From an uncultured Eubacterium sp. (GTDB taxonomy: Bacteria; Bacillota; Clostridia; Lachnospirales; Lachnospiraceae), in contig URQO01000001.1 in NCBI GenBank assembly GCA_900550135.1, positions 52,014-116,013 on the forward strand: a stretch of 64,000 nt of DNA, given 5' to 3'. Made by a program: the position numbers and the translations under genes. The notes beneath the pieces were generated by a model, which saw only the letters and a program-made list of their open reading frames with translations, did not search any database and was not told the DNA's origin. This document shows positions 41,590-50,742 of the stretch, piece by piece; positions within the stretch are counted from its first letter, which is position 1, and each line of letters opens with the position of its first letter.

Positions 41590-42354
41590 TTAATGCATTA
41601 TTTGGATATCATATCCCGATAGTTTTGACAAAATTTCTTCACTTGGTTCTTCGTTAGTAATAATCCCTATAAAATCTTCAACATTTGCATAGCGATAATT
41701 TCCTTCTCTGGAAAACTTTCCATTTTCCATCAGCATGTAAGACTCATCACTGGCATCCATTATTGCCTTTTTGGTCATAGCATCATCTGTTGCATATGTA
41801 TATACTTTATTTCTATCCAGGTCTACCCCAACAACACCCATAAAAGCCTTGTCAAACCAAAACTCACTTACCTGTTTATTTGTGTATGATCCTATAAATC
41901 CATCTCTTCCTCTATTAAGCTTTCCACCAATAAATAATAACTTTGTATCTGATGGTGCCGTAAAACTTAACATTACATCTATCATATTGGTGACAACAGT
42001 AATTTTAAGGTTTGCTTCTACTATTAATCTGATTAACTCAATATTGGTAGTAGATATATCAAGGAAAATTACATCTCCTTCTTCTAGAAGTTTAAACGCA
42101 TTCTTTGCAATTTCTTTCTTTTCCTCAACGTTTTTTCCTTTTCTTTGAGATACGTACAACTCATGCGTATTTACTCTGTTCTTTACTGCTCCTCCATAAG
42201 TCTTCTTCAATAGCCCATTCTTTTCCAATAATGATAAATCTTTTCTAATGCTGTCTTCCGTAACATCGAACATCTCGCTAAGTTCTTTAACAAGCACTGA
42301 ACCATTGGCATTCACCATCTCGACAATCTTATTTTGTCTTTCCCTTGCTAACAT
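41590..42354 (-). CDS. DeoR-family sugar-phosphate-responsive regulator
   Basis: 254 residues. The N-terminal HTH is LVKELSEMFDVTEDSIRKDLSLLEKNGLLKKTYGGAV. The C-terminal sugar-phosphate-isomerase-like sensor includes VIFLDISTTNIELIRLI and TNMIDVMLSF, and KLLFIGGKLNRGRDGFIG. DeoR regulators usually repress sugar operons until a phosphorylated sugar binds. It is encoded between the HAD phosphatase and the glycyl radical enzyme, whose promoter carries repeated units, so it likely controls that gene. Confidence 0.92.
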   Translation of the reverse strand: MLARERQNKIVEMVNANGSVLVKELSEMFDVTEDSIRKDLSLLEKNGLLKKTYGGAVKNRVNTHELYVSQRKGKNVEEKKEIAKNAFKLLEEGDVIFLDISTTNIELIRLIVEANLKITVVTNMIDVMLSFTAPSDTKLLFIGGKLNRGRDGFIGSYTNKQVSEFWFDKAFMGVVGVDLDRNKVYTYATDDAMTKKAIMDASDESYMLMENGKFSREGNYRYANVEDFIGIITNEEPSEEILSKLSGYDIQIMH

Positions 42355-42395
42355 GTCTCCTCCTTAACGTTCATTAATAATAGTACTATTGTCTT

Positions 42396-43229
42396 TTATT
42401 TTGGAAGATTTGTCAAATATTCTTTTATAATTTCTCCTACGCCACCTTTTTCATTGCTACTTTTTGTGACGAATCCTGCTGCCTTTTTTGCAATCTCATG
42501 TCCTGATGATAATGCGTATGAAAGGCCTGCTGTCTTCAACATTGTTACATCATTTCCAGAATCTCCAAATGCCAATACATTCTCAAGGTCTATATTTAAT
42601 CTGTTGCAAAGCCAAGCCAGTGCTTTTCCTTTGTCGGCCCCCTTTGCTGTTATCTCCATATTTCCTTCGAATCCTGCTGAATACACAAGGTTTTCGATAC
42701 TACTCAATTCTTCTTTTAATGGCTCTATACATTCTTTTGGCATATAATCAATATTAAATTTTTCAACATTAATTTCATCTGCAATATCTAAAGGATTACC
42801 ACATCTTGTCATTCTTGTTCTATAATCTTCCATAAACTTTCTTGGAAGAGGTCCATTAAAATAATTGTCATATGTATACTGGTTGATATAACCTTTGCTA
42901 TCAGCGTATATCTCATATACCAATGGATATTTTTCAAATATTTTCAATATTTTCTTTACTGTGTCATTTGGCAAATAACAGTTATTTATAATTTCTTTAT
43001 TTGATACATCCATCACTGATGCTCCGTTTGATAATATAATGTAATCAACTCCACCTAACATGTCATTTTCCCTGTCAGTTAATGCGTAACATCTTCCTGT
43101 GCTGATGACTGTAACAATGCCCTTTTCTTTTGCCTCTTTAAATGCCTCAATATTTTTCTGTGGAATGGTCAGATGATCATCTGCAATAAGTGTTCCATCC
43201 ACATCTGTAGCAATAAGTTCAACCTTCAT
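42396..43229 (-). CDS. Cof-type HAD-family sugar phosphatase
   Basis: 277 residues. HAD motifs: LIATDVDGTLIADD (nucleophile Asp), VISTGR (motif II), the Lys in ADKGKALAWLC and VLAFGDSGNDVTMLKTAG (motif IV). The C2-type cap of Cof/YbiV proteins is present. It likely dephosphorylates sugar phosphates. E. coli ybiV lies beside ybiW in the same manner. ATG 43229 follows GAGGGAGCAAAC; the longer frame has no site. Confidence 0.9.
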   Translation of the reverse strand: MKVELIATDVDGTLIADDHLTIPQKNIEAFKEAKEKGIVTVISTGRCYALTDRENDMLGGVDYIILSNGASVMDVSNKEIINNCYLPNDTVKKILKIFEKYPLVYEIYADSKGYINQYTYDNYFNGPLPRKFMEDYRTRMTRCGNPLDIADEINVEKFNIDYMPKECIEPLKEELSSIENLVYSAGFEGNMEITAKGADKGKALAWLCNRLNIDLENVLAFGDSGNDVTMLKTAGLSYALSSGHEIAKKAAGFVTKSSNEKGGVGEIIKEYLTNLPK

Positions 43230-43244
43230 GTTTGCTCCCTCTTT

Positions 43245-43305
43245 AAAACACAAAAACCCTGTTTTGTGTACATCCGATTTTTAACATACATAAAACAGAG
43301 TTTTG
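43245..43305 (-). terminator. Hairpin after ptsI
   Basis: On the minus strand AAAACTCTGTTTTATG and CAAAACAGGGTTTT pair with a long loop, followed by TTTGTGTTTT. It may attenuate transcription into the HAD phosphatase gene. Confidence 0.6.
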
Positions 43306-43314
43306 CAATTTGTT

Positions 43315-45009
43315 TTATTTTAAAATTTCTAAAACTTCTTCTTCAGTTGTACACTCCATAACTTTGTCTGCCAATGCCTTACATTCTTCTACATCCTGTG
43401 TTGAAATAGTCTTTCTTGTTTTAAGCACACTTGTAGCACTTACACTAAACTCATCAAGACCAAATGCAAGTAATAATGGAATTAATTTTGGATCTGCTGC
43501 AGCTTCACCACACATACCTACCATTATGCCTTCTTTCTTACCACATTCAATAATTCTCTTAATGGCACGAAGCACAGCCGGCTGATATGTTGAGTAAAGA
43601 TATGCAACCTTTGCATTTCCTCTGTCAACTGCCATTGTATATCCTGTTAAGTCATTTGTTCCAATACTAAAGAATGCTGCTTCCTTTGCAAGTAAGTCTG
43701 CAATCATACAAGCTGCTGATGTTTCCATCATTACACCTATTTCAAGGTTCTTGTTATAATCAATTCCTTCTTTGTCAAGGTCTTTCATTATATCAGCAAC
43801 CATTGCCTTAACCTGACGTAATTCTTCTACACAAGTAACAAGTGGAACCATAATTTTAATCTTTCCAAAAGCACTTGCTCTTACTAAAGCTCTAAGCTGT
43901 GTCTTATAGATATCTGTTCTCTGTAGACAGAATCTTATAGCTCTAAATCCTAAAAATGGATTTTCTTCCTCTTCCAAACCTAAATATGGAATTGCCTTAT
44001 CTCCACCAATATCAAGTGTTCTGATAATAACAGGCTTTCCTTTCATAGTTTCAGTTACTGATTTGTATGCCTCAAACTGTTCTTCTTCTGTCGGAATACT
44101 GTCTCTATCCATAAACAAAAATTCTGTTCTGAACAATCCAATGCCTTCACCGTCGCATTCAACAGCTTTCTTAGCATCTTCAGGCTTTCCTATATTACAT
44201 ACAAGTTCAACCTTTGTACCATCTTTTGTAACAGATGGTTTTCCTGCATATTCAGCAAGTAAAGCCTTTTCCTTTTTGTATTCTTCTAATTTCTGTTCAT
44301 ATTCTTTTACTGTATCTTCATCAGGATTTACAATTGCAATACCACTTGTTCCGTCGATTGCAACTACATCTCCATTCTTTACATCACTGCAAATATTTTC
44401 GATACTAAGTACTGCCGGTATTTCCATTGCTCTTGCAAGGATAGCTGAATGAGAAGTTCTTCCTCCCACTTCTGTAAGAATACCTGCAATGTTGTCAGGA
44501 TTGATTCCTGCTGTCATTGATGGTGTTAAGTCTCTTGCAACCAATACTGTATTGGCCGGTACCTGTGATATATCAACATCTTCAATACCAAGAAGTAATT
44601 TCACCATTCTTGTTTTAATATCTCTAAAGTCAGTAGCTCTTTGCTGCAATAATTCATCCGGAATCTGTGCAAACATTTCTGCTGTCTGCTCTAAAACCTG
44701 ATCTACTGCCATTTCAGCACTAACTTTTTCTGCTACAATAAGTGCAGAAATCTGTTCTTCTATCATTGGATCCTGAAGCATCTGAATGTGACCTCTTAAG
44801 ATGTCAGCATCTTTCTTGCCTACGGTAATATCCATTTTTTCTGCCATTTTAGTTGTGTCTTCAACAAACTTTTCTATTGCATCCTGAAGACGGGTTATTT
44901 CTGCATCTGTATCTGATATTGTCTTTGTTTCAATGTTAATTTCATGTTCTTTAATTATAACAACGTTTCCAATTCCGATTCCTTCTGAACCTGCTATACC
45001 CTTATACAT
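43315..45009 (-). CDS. ptsI: PTS enzyme I (phosphoenolpyruvate-protein phosphotransferase)
   Basis: 564 residues, normal length. Phospho-His187 lies in LTEVGGRTSHSAILARAMEI; PEP-binding motifs are GIGLFRTEFLFMDRD, IIRTLDIGGDKAIPYL and GMCGEAAADP. It passes phosphate from PEP to HPr. It is 12 bases after ptsH, in the normal order. AGAGGTAAGGCTT precedes ATG. Confidence 0.97.
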   Translation of the reverse strand: MYKGIAGSEGIGIGNVVIIKEHEINIETKTISDTDAEITRLQDAIEKFVEDTTKMAEKMDITVGKKDADILRGHIQMLQDPMIEEQISALIVAEKVSAEMAVDQVLEQTAEMFAQIPDELLQQRATDFRDIKTRMVKLLLGIEDVDISQVPANTVLVARDLTPSMTAGINPDNIAGILTEVGGRTSHSAILARAMEIPAVLSIENICSDVKNGDVVAIDGTSGIAIVNPDEDTVKEYEQKLEEYKKEKALLAEYAGKPSVTKDGTKVELVCNIGKPEDAKKAVECDGEGIGLFRTEFLFMDRDSIPTEEEQFEAYKSVTETMKGKPVIIRTLDIGGDKAIPYLGLEEEENPFLGFRAIRFCLQRTDIYKTQLRALVRASAFGKIKIMVPLVTCVEELRQVKAMVADIMKDLDKEGIDYNKNLEIGVMMETSAACMIADLLAKEAAFFSIGTNDLTGYTMAVDRGNAKVAYLYSTYQPAVLRAIKRIIECGKKEGIMVGMCGEAAADPKLIPLLLAFGLDEFSVSATSVLKTRKTISTQDVEECKALADKVMECTTEEEVLEILK

Positions 45010-45021
45010 AAGCCTTACCTC

Positions 45022-45285
45022 TTATTCACCAAAATTCTGACTTTCAAGTTCAACAATCTTTGCCATTGCTGCTTCTTCGTCTTCACCTTCACATTCAAAA
45101 GTAACTTCTGCACCCATTTTAATGCATGCTGAAATAATATTTATAAGACTTTTAGCGTTAATTCTCTTATCTCCAAATACGATTGTAACATTTGATGTGA
45201 ATTTTCCCATTTCCTTTGCTACAACACCTGCCGGTCTCATGTGTAATCCTTCTGCGTTATTAATTGTAAATGTCTTGCTTACCAT
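45022..45285 (-). CDS. ptsH: PTS phosphocarrier protein HPr
   Basis: 87 residues. His15 in AEGLHMRPAG receives phosphate from enzyme I; Ser46 in NAKSLINI is the HPr-kinase site of Gram-positive bacteria. AGGAGGAGATAAAA precedes ATG. A likely promoter (TTGAAA, spacer 17-18, TATATA) is upstream near 45324-45353. The gene is separate from the EIIB terminator at 45410, so ptsHI probably forms its own unit. Confidence 0.97.
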   Translation of the reverse strand: MVSKTFTINNAEGLHMRPAGVVAKEMGKFTSNVTIVFGDKRINAKSLINIISACIKMGAEVTFECEGEDEEAAMAKIVELESQNFGE

Positions 45286-45382
45286 TTTTATCTCCTCCTA
45301 TACAAATCCTAATTTTCTTTCTATATATAATTGTTTTCACAAAAAACTTTCAAATTTATTAAAAGCTTTTCACCTTCTTTTT

Positions 45383-45411
45383 TAAAAAGGCAGGCGGTTA
45401 AGCCTGCCTTA
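45383..45411 (-). terminator. Terminator after the PTS EIIB gene
   Basis: GGCAGGCTTAACCGCCTGCC folds on the minus strand, followed by TTTTTAAA. Confidence 0.85.
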
Positions 45412-45514
45412 TCTTTAGCTACGTATATCTAAACCCATTTAGTAATTAACATAACCGTAATCTAAGTAATAATTCACTTCGTAATAATTTTGGCTAAAAA
45501 TTAAAACTGTTTAT

Positions 45515-45826
45515 TTATGCCTGAAGCATTTTTATCATTTTTTCAACAATAGCATCTGCCTGCTTAATAGCCGGGCTAATACCAATTTTAACCTTCTTAA
45601 GATTGTCAAATCTTTCAACATTCTTAATTGGCATATCTGTTGTAAGAATAATAGCATCTGCTGATTCAACATCTGCCTTTGTAATTTCGTTTTCAATTCC
45701 GATTGAACCCTGTGTTTCAACCTTGCATTCTACGCCTGCTTTTTCGCAAGCCTGCTGAATTGCTTCAGCTGCCATATAAGTATGTGCTACCCCTGATGGG
45801 CAAGCTGTAACTGCTAAAAATTTCAT
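45515..45826 (-). CDS. Fructose-type PTS EIIB
   Basis: 103 residues. Phospho-Cys9 in AVTACPSGVAHTYMAAEAI is the IIB-Fru signature. It passes phosphate from EIIA to the sugar taken up by EIIC. GAGTGATTAG precedes ATG (weak). A hairpin GAGAACCAC/GTGGTTCTC at 45860-45885 lies between EIIC and EIIB; it may adjust relative expression or mRNA stability. Confidence 0.92.
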   Translation of the reverse strand: MKFLAVTACPSGVAHTYMAAEAIQQACEKAGVECKVETQGSIGIENEITKADVESADAIILTTDMPIKNVERFDNLKKVKIGISPAIKQADAIVEKMIKMLQA

Positions 45827-45918
45827 ATCTAATCACTCTCTTTCACTTAATTCTTATATGAGAACCACCTTTAAAAGTGGTTCTCCTTTATTTTTAATTT
45901 TAACTAAAGCTCTGTATT

Positions 45919-47052
45919 CTATTCGAATGAGATATCTACATCTTCGATTACTTCTTCGTGTTCAACATAATCTTTCTTTAATACTGCACAAAGTGCAACG
46001 TAGATTGCAACACCGATTAAGATACATATAATGTAAAGTGGCCAACCTGACATGAAGCTTTCACCCTGAATAACTGGAGCTACGATTAAACCACCCCAAC
46101 AAGCTGACATCTTAGCACCAACACCAAGGAATCCTGCGATACCACCAGCAATTGCTGATGAAACCATATTAATAGGAATCATTCTTGCAGGGTCTGCTGC
46201 AGTATATGAAATAGCACCTTCTGTGATACCACAGAAGCCCATTGCTATAGCACCGATACCTGCGTTCTGTTCTTCTTTCGAGAACTTCTTCTTTAAGAGT
46301 AATGATGCAACACCACATCCAATTGGAGGTACACAAATAGCAATACCAACTGGAGCTGCGAATGTGTAGATACCTGTACCTACAAATGCTACCATTAAGA
46401 TTGAGTAAGCAACTTTATTTACAGGACCACCAAGGTCTGTTGCAATCATAAGTGAAGCTAATGCACTGATACCTGCAAGTGCTAAGTTTCCATGATCACC
46501 GTGAGCCATGTTTGTCATAACATCTTCTAACCATGTCATAAATGCTGCGATAGGTGTTCCACATGCAAACATGATAATACCAACTGCTAATACACCAATA
46601 ACAGGGATAATGATAATTGATTTAAGTGACTGCATTGACTTTGGAAGTGGAATCTTCTTTAAGTAATGTGCAATAATACCACCAATCAAACCTGCAATAG
46701 CTGCTCCGATAAATCCGGCTGATGCTGTTGTAACAACACCGTTTTCAAAACCTGTAGGAATGTTCAATGCCATAAATCCACCTGCCATACCTACTGCAAT
46801 ACCAGGTCTGTCAGCGATTGAATAAGCAATGTATGCTGCGAATACAGGACACATTAATCCAAGTGCATCAACTCCGATTGTCCATAACCAATAAGGAATA
46901 CCTGAACCCCATCCTGGAGCTGCTCCTTCACCTGTCAATAAAACGGCGATTGCCATTAAAATACCACCACCAACAACAACTGGAATCATGTATGATACAC
47001 CATTCATAAGATGTGTTTTGGTATGTTTTAAAATATCAACTAACTCTTTCAT
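45919..47052 (-). CDS. Fructose-type PTS EIIC permease
   Basis: 377 residues, about 9-10 membrane segments. LMNGVSYMIPVVVGGGILMA and GIPYWLWTIGVDALGLMCPVFAAYIAYSIADRPG are IIC-Fru motifs. The C-terminal NAGIGAIAMGFCGITEGAI also fits. Such EIIC/EIIB/EIIA sets on separate chains resemble E. coli FrwABC. Substrate not shown by sequence; context suggests an anhydro-hexitol or fructose-like sugar. ATG 47052 follows AAGGAGAAAGTT; the upstream GTG at 47067 is part of that site. It begins 26 bases after EIIA. Confidence 0.9.
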   Translation of the reverse strand: MKELVDILKHTKTHLMNGVSYMIPVVVGGGILMAIAVLLTGEGAAPGWGSGIPYWLWTIGVDALGLMCPVFAAYIAYSIADRPGIAVGMAGGFMALNIPTGFENGVVTTASAGFIGAAIAGLIGGIIAHYLKKIPLPKSMQSLKSIIIIPVIGVLAVGIIMFACGTPIAAFMTWLEDVMTNMAHGDHGNLALAGISALASLMIATDLGGPVNKVAYSILMVAFVGTGIYTFAAPVGIAICVPPIGCGVASLLLKKKFSKEEQNAGIGAIAMGFCGITEGAISYTAADPARMIPINMVSSAIAGGIAGFLGVGAKMSACWGGLIVAPVIQGESFMSGWPLYIICILIGVAIYVALCAVLKKDYVEHEEVIEDVDISFE

Positions 47053-47078
47053 AACTTTCTCCTTCACAAATTGTTTTT

Positions 47079-47528
47079 TTATACAGCTCCGATTAAGTTT
47101 ATAACTTCATCTGCTGTCTTAGCGTTTGCAAGCTGTTCTCTGAAATCATCATGCATAACTTTTCTGAACAAGCCTGCTAAAATTTCAAGATGTCTGTCAC
47201 CCTGTCCCGGTGATGGAACACCTATCTGGAAAACCATATCAACTTCTTCTGAATCATCCCACTTCATAGGTTTTGCGAGACGAACAAATGCAAGTGATGG
47301 TTCCTTTACGTGTACTGACTTTGAATGTGGAGTAGCAACTGAGAATCCAACTGCTGTACTTGAGCTTGCTTCTCTTGCTAAAACGTCTGCCACATATCCT
47401 TCTTTGTCAAAAAGTCTATCATCTTTGTCCATTGCATCAGCGATAAGTCTGATAACCTCCTCAGCACTGTTTGCATCAACATCAAACATTACGATAGCTT
47501 CGTTCATAAGTTCTTTAGCCAAAATCAT
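47079..47528 (-). CDS. Fructose-type PTS EIIA
   Basis: 149 residues. Phospho-His68 in GFSVATPHSKSVHVKEPSL, with AFVRLAKPMKW and FQIGVPSPGQGDRHLEIL, is the IIA-Fru/Ntr (PTS_EIIA_2) pattern. It carries phosphate from HPr to EIIB. AAGGAGGATATG puts the site near ATG 47528. First gene of the EIIA-EIIC-EIIB unit. Confidence 0.93.
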   Translation of the reverse strand: MILAKELMNEAIVMFDVDANSAEEVIRLIADAMDKDDRLFDKEGYVADVLAREASSSTAVGFSVATPHSKSVHVKEPSLAFVRLAKPMKWDDSEEVDMVFQIGVPSPGQGDRHLEILAGLFRKVMHDDFREQLANAKTADEVINLIGAV

Positions 47529-47567
47529 ATCCTCCTTTAACTTAAATTATCACCTCTGTGTGACTTT

Positions 47568-47596
47568 ATTCTATCTGTAATAAAAAAATTTTTCAA
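47568..47596 (-). promoter_or_regulatory. Promoter of the PTS EIIA-C-B operon
   Basis: TTGAAA (47596-47591) and TAGAAT (47573-47568) are 17 bp apart on the minus strand. A TTAGTGCAA word (47597-47605) touches the -35 box and is shared with the palindrome upstream. Confidence 0.8.
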
Positions 47597-47604
47597 TTAG
47601 TGCA

Positions 47605-47641
47605 AAAAAAGAAAATTGCACTAAAGTTAGTGCAATTTTCA
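47605..47641 (-). terminator. Perfect palindrome: terminator of the regulator gene and possible operator
   Basis: GAAAATTGCACTAA and TTAGTGCAATTTTC form a 14-2-14 palindrome (47611-47640) with TTTTTTT on the minus strand. It can terminate the PRD-regulator transcript; its TTAGTGCAA half is repeated at 47597, suggesting a protein site. Confidence 0.75.
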
Positions 47642-47693
47642 ACAAGCATTTAATTGAAAGGGCATTGAAACATTTTTAAAAATACAATATTTT

Positions 47694-49655
47694 TTATATC
47701 CAATGCAATTCTTCCTTTAAATTTTCTTCAATTTCTAAAGAACTATTTAGTTTTTTTAGTTTCGCTAATTTCTCTTCAGCACTGACAAGCCTTGAAAAAT
47801 CAGCGAAAAATGCTCTTGTAGTCTTAATATTATTAAAGTTAAGTGCAAGTAAAAAGATAAAACTTACCATCTTTCCACCCCAGTTAAGCGGTGTCTTTAA
47901 ACTTATTACATACACCTTTGGTCTTATAACATTTTCAGGCATTCCATGTGGTATGGCAACCCCATTTCCTATTGCCGTAGACTCAATATTTTCTCTTTTT
48001 ATAACATCATAATAGTAGTCTGCCTTAACATATCCGTCTCTGTATAAGTGCTTACATGCCTCCATCAACACCATGTCTCTGTCGGCCTTTTCATCTACTA
48101 TCATAATATGTTCTTCGTCAATCATGTTAGAGAAATCATCCTTTTCCATATGTGGCTGTGAAAGTGTTTCAAAACATGCGTCATTGATGTTTTTCTCATC
48201 AGTTTTACTTACAATTGGCGAAATATAAACAACTTTGTTGTCATATTTAAAATTTGGAAGCATAGAAAGTATAATATCAAATTCGTAATCATCAAGGTTA
48301 TTTATCTTTTCAGAAGATAATATTGCTACAATCTTTATATTTCCAATTTTGCTTTCGATTTTTCTTGCCACAATGTTGGCTGCTGCAATTCCACTTGTTC
48401 CAATAAGCACGGCCTTTACATTCTGTACATTTCTATGCAAAGCACCACCTAAAAACAGTGCAATAAATGATATTTCATGGTCTGTCGGTATTGCCCTGCT
48501 GTATTCTTCGTAGAACTTTCCAAGAGTAAAACATGTTGCAAAAATACCTGAATACATCTCCCTAATATCGCTTAAAAATGGATTCATAACTTCAATTCCG
48601 TAAGCAGTTCTTATAAATGACGCGGGAAGAAAGCCTTCCAAACTTGTCTTTAAAAGTTCATTGTCTGTAAGTGTTACATTAAGAATCTCTGAAAGATAAT
48701 CCAATATGTCCATACATGCATCTTCGTATTTTTCAGTCTGTTTCAAAATTCCTCTAGTCATTTTCCCTGATTCATTAGACTGAACTGCTGCCGATGCAAA
48801 AAGGACCTCTATATACTGACGCTCAAATTCATTTAGACTGATTTTTCCCTGTTGTTCCATTACTTCAACGGCAACATTCAGCACCTCCTGATTTGATACA
48901 TCCGGTTTGTCTGTTGTGATACTTTCTGTTATATCATTGCCCATTCGCGTTCTAAAAAGCTGTATGGCAAGATACTCCACCAACATTCTAAAACTGTAGT
49001 CTGTGTAGACCACATTTAGTTTTTTCTCTACTTCATGAATTGTTTCTACAGCTTTTTGGAAGTTGTCCTGACCAAAATTGTTAATCCACAATTCCTCTTC
49101 TTCCAAATTCAGTCGGTAGTCATATGTTTCAGTAATATTTTTGTTTCCAATAGCGTATGTGCAACAGGTTTTCATTGCCTTTCTTATTGAAAACTCATCT
49201 CCTGTAATAAAAACTCCGTGACCTGCAACCCTGTTAATTTTAATTCCATATTTTTTAAGTTCTTTTGAAATAGAATTAATATCATCACCTATCATCTTTT
49301 TACTTACATTTAATTCCTCAGAAAATAGAGACAGCGTGTATGTATCCCAGCCACTTAACAAAATATACATTATATATCCCATTCTTTGTCGCTTGGACAT
49401 CACTATCTTTTTTTCCTTTTTCAGACCATTTATGTTTGCAATCTGTTCATCTGTAAAATTGGCAACGAACCCAATACCGGGCTTTCGTTCCAAAATCATA
49501 TTATGATCACTGCAAAAATCTGAAACTTCCTTTATATAAGTTTTTACACTTCGTTCTGACACCCCTAGATATAATGCTAACGTCTTTGATGTAATAGGTA
49601 CCCGATTGTTGTCAATTAATTTTTCAATTATCTGAAGTCCTCTCTCTGATAACAT
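47694..49655 (-). CDS. PRD-type PTS transcriptional regulator (BglG/LicR-like)
   Basis: 653 residues. N-terminal HTH (ITSKTLALYLGVSERSVKTYIKEV) and a second HTH (LSLFSEELNVSKKMIGDDINSI), two PRDs (about 180-290 and 300-400), a GatB-like IIB domain (about 405-500) and a C-terminal EIIA domain (AIGNGVAIPHGMPENV with phospho-His, SLKTPLNWGG). The IIB-like site GTSGIAAAN lacks the usual Cys. Such regulators are phosphorylated by the PTS and activate the neighbouring sugar operon. It lies directly upstream of EIIA. Confidence 0.9.
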   Translation of the reverse strand: MLSERGLQIIEKLIDNNRVPITSKTLALYLGVSERSVKTYIKEVSDFCSDHNMILERKPGIGFVANFTDEQIANINGLKKEKKIVMSKRQRMGYIMYILLSGWDTYTLSLFSEELNVSKKMIGDDINSISKELKKYGIKINRVAGHGVFITGDEFSIRKAMKTCCTYAIGNKNITETYDYRLNLEEEELWINNFGQDNFQKAVETIHEVEKKLNVVYTDYSFRMLVEYLAIQLFRTRMGNDITESITTDKPDVSNQEVLNVAVEVMEQQGKISLNEFERQYIEVLFASAAVQSNESGKMTRGILKQTEKYEDACMDILDYLSEILNVTLTDNELLKTSLEGFLPASFIRTAYGIEVMNPFLSDIREMYSGIFATCFTLGKFYEEYSRAIPTDHEISFIALFLGGALHRNVQNVKAVLIGTSGIAAANIVARKIESKIGNIKIVAILSSEKINNLDDYEFDIILSMLPNFKYDNKVVYISPIVSKTDEKNINDACFETLSQPHMEKDDFSNMIDEEHIMIVDEKADRDMVLMEACKHLYRDGYVKADYYYDVIKRENIESTAIGNGVAIPHGMPENVIRPKVYVISLKTPLNWGGKMVSFIFLLALNFNNIKTTRAFFADFSRLVSAEEKLAKLKKLNSSLEIEENLKEELHWI

Positions 49656-49679
49656 ACCTTCTCCAACCTTTTTTATTAT

Positions 49680-50606
49680 TTAACAGTAAGAAACCATCAC
49701 TGTCATTTTTCCTCTAAATATACATTCATCCATTGTTGACGGAATAATAAAATGATCCCCTTTTTTCAGTTCAATGTCGTCTACCATTCCCTCGCCGTCT
49801 ATTACGCTTACATTGACAAAAGGCTTTTCCATATTGTATTCAAATGTTCCGTCTAGATTCCATTTCTCCAATGTATAAAATGGACATGACACTAATGTCT
49901 CACTAACCATTTCAGGATATTTTTTTATTACTCTTTCACCCTCATAATCCTTGTGTGGTGCTTCAATGCAATCAATACTCTGCTGAATATGAAGCTCTCT
50001 TGGCTTTCCATTCTGAATTCTGTCATAATCATATACTCTGTATGTTACATCACTACTTTGCTGTGTTTCAATAAGCAATGTGCCACCCTTTATTGCATGA
50101 AGGCATCCTGGATTAATCTGGAAGAAATCACCCTTTTTGATAGGAATAACTCTAATCAAATCATTCCATTTTTCATTTCTTATCATGTCTTCAAGTTCTT
50201 TTTTATCTTTTGCATTATGTCCAATAACAATTGTGGCATCTTCCTTACAGTCAAGAATATACCAACATTCTGTTTTTCCTAATGCTCCATTTTCGTGAAC
50301 TGCTGCATACTCATCATTTGGGTGTACCTGAATGCTCAAATCATCTTCAGCTCCAATGATTTTAACAAGCAATGGAAATACCTTGTCTTCAATATTTCCA
50401 AACAATTCTTTATGATTTTCAAAACACCATGACAGTGTCTTTCCTTTGAACTCTCCATTTTTAATTGTACAGTCTCCGTTTTGATGGGCACTGATTCCCC
50501 AACATTCTCCTGCATTGTCTCCTGCCTTAGTGTATCCAAAATTCTTTAGGAGTTGTCCTCCCCATATAGCGTCCTTAAACACTGGTTCTAACATTAATAC
50601 TTCCAT
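49680..50606 (-). CDS. manA: Mannose-6-phosphate isomerase, class I
   Basis: 308 residues. Zinc-binding and active-site motifs: FKDAIWGGQLL, SIQVHPNDEYA, TECWYIL and FQINPGCLHAIKGGTLLIETQQSSDVTYRVYDYDR. It converts mannose 6-phosphate to fructose 6-phosphate. GAGAGGTAAAT precedes ATG. It is 24 bases upstream of the PRD regulator, suggesting the regulon handles a mannose- or mannitol-related sugar. Confidence 0.94.
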   Translation of the reverse strand: MEVLMLEPVFKDAIWGGQLLKNFGYTKAGDNAGECWGISAHQNGDCTIKNGEFKGKTLSWCFENHKELFGNIEDKVFPLLVKIIGAEDDLSIQVHPNDEYAAVHENGALGKTECWYILDCKEDATIVIGHNAKDKKELEDMIRNEKWNDLIRVIPIKKGDFFQINPGCLHAIKGGTLLIETQQSSDVTYRVYDYDRIQNGKPRELHIQQSIDCIEAPHKDYEGERVIKKYPEMVSETLVSCPFYTLEKWNLDGTFEYNMEKPFVNVSVIDGEGMVDDIELKKGDHFIIPSTMDECIFRGKMTVMVSYC

Positions 50607-50742
50607 ATTTACCTCTCAATTACTAAATTTTTACACATGGTGATAACAATATAATACACTATTGTACCATATTTGAATAAAAAAGCATATATTTATGATT
50701 TTTACTATATTTTATAATAATAGTTCTTTTCAGGAGTTTCAA

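Noticed and set aside
47605..47641. Sigma-54 promoter for a LevR-type system
   Set aside because: No GGCAC-n5-TTGC element is present; a clear TTGAAA/TAGAAT promoter lies here, and the regulator lacks a sigma-54-interaction AAA domain.
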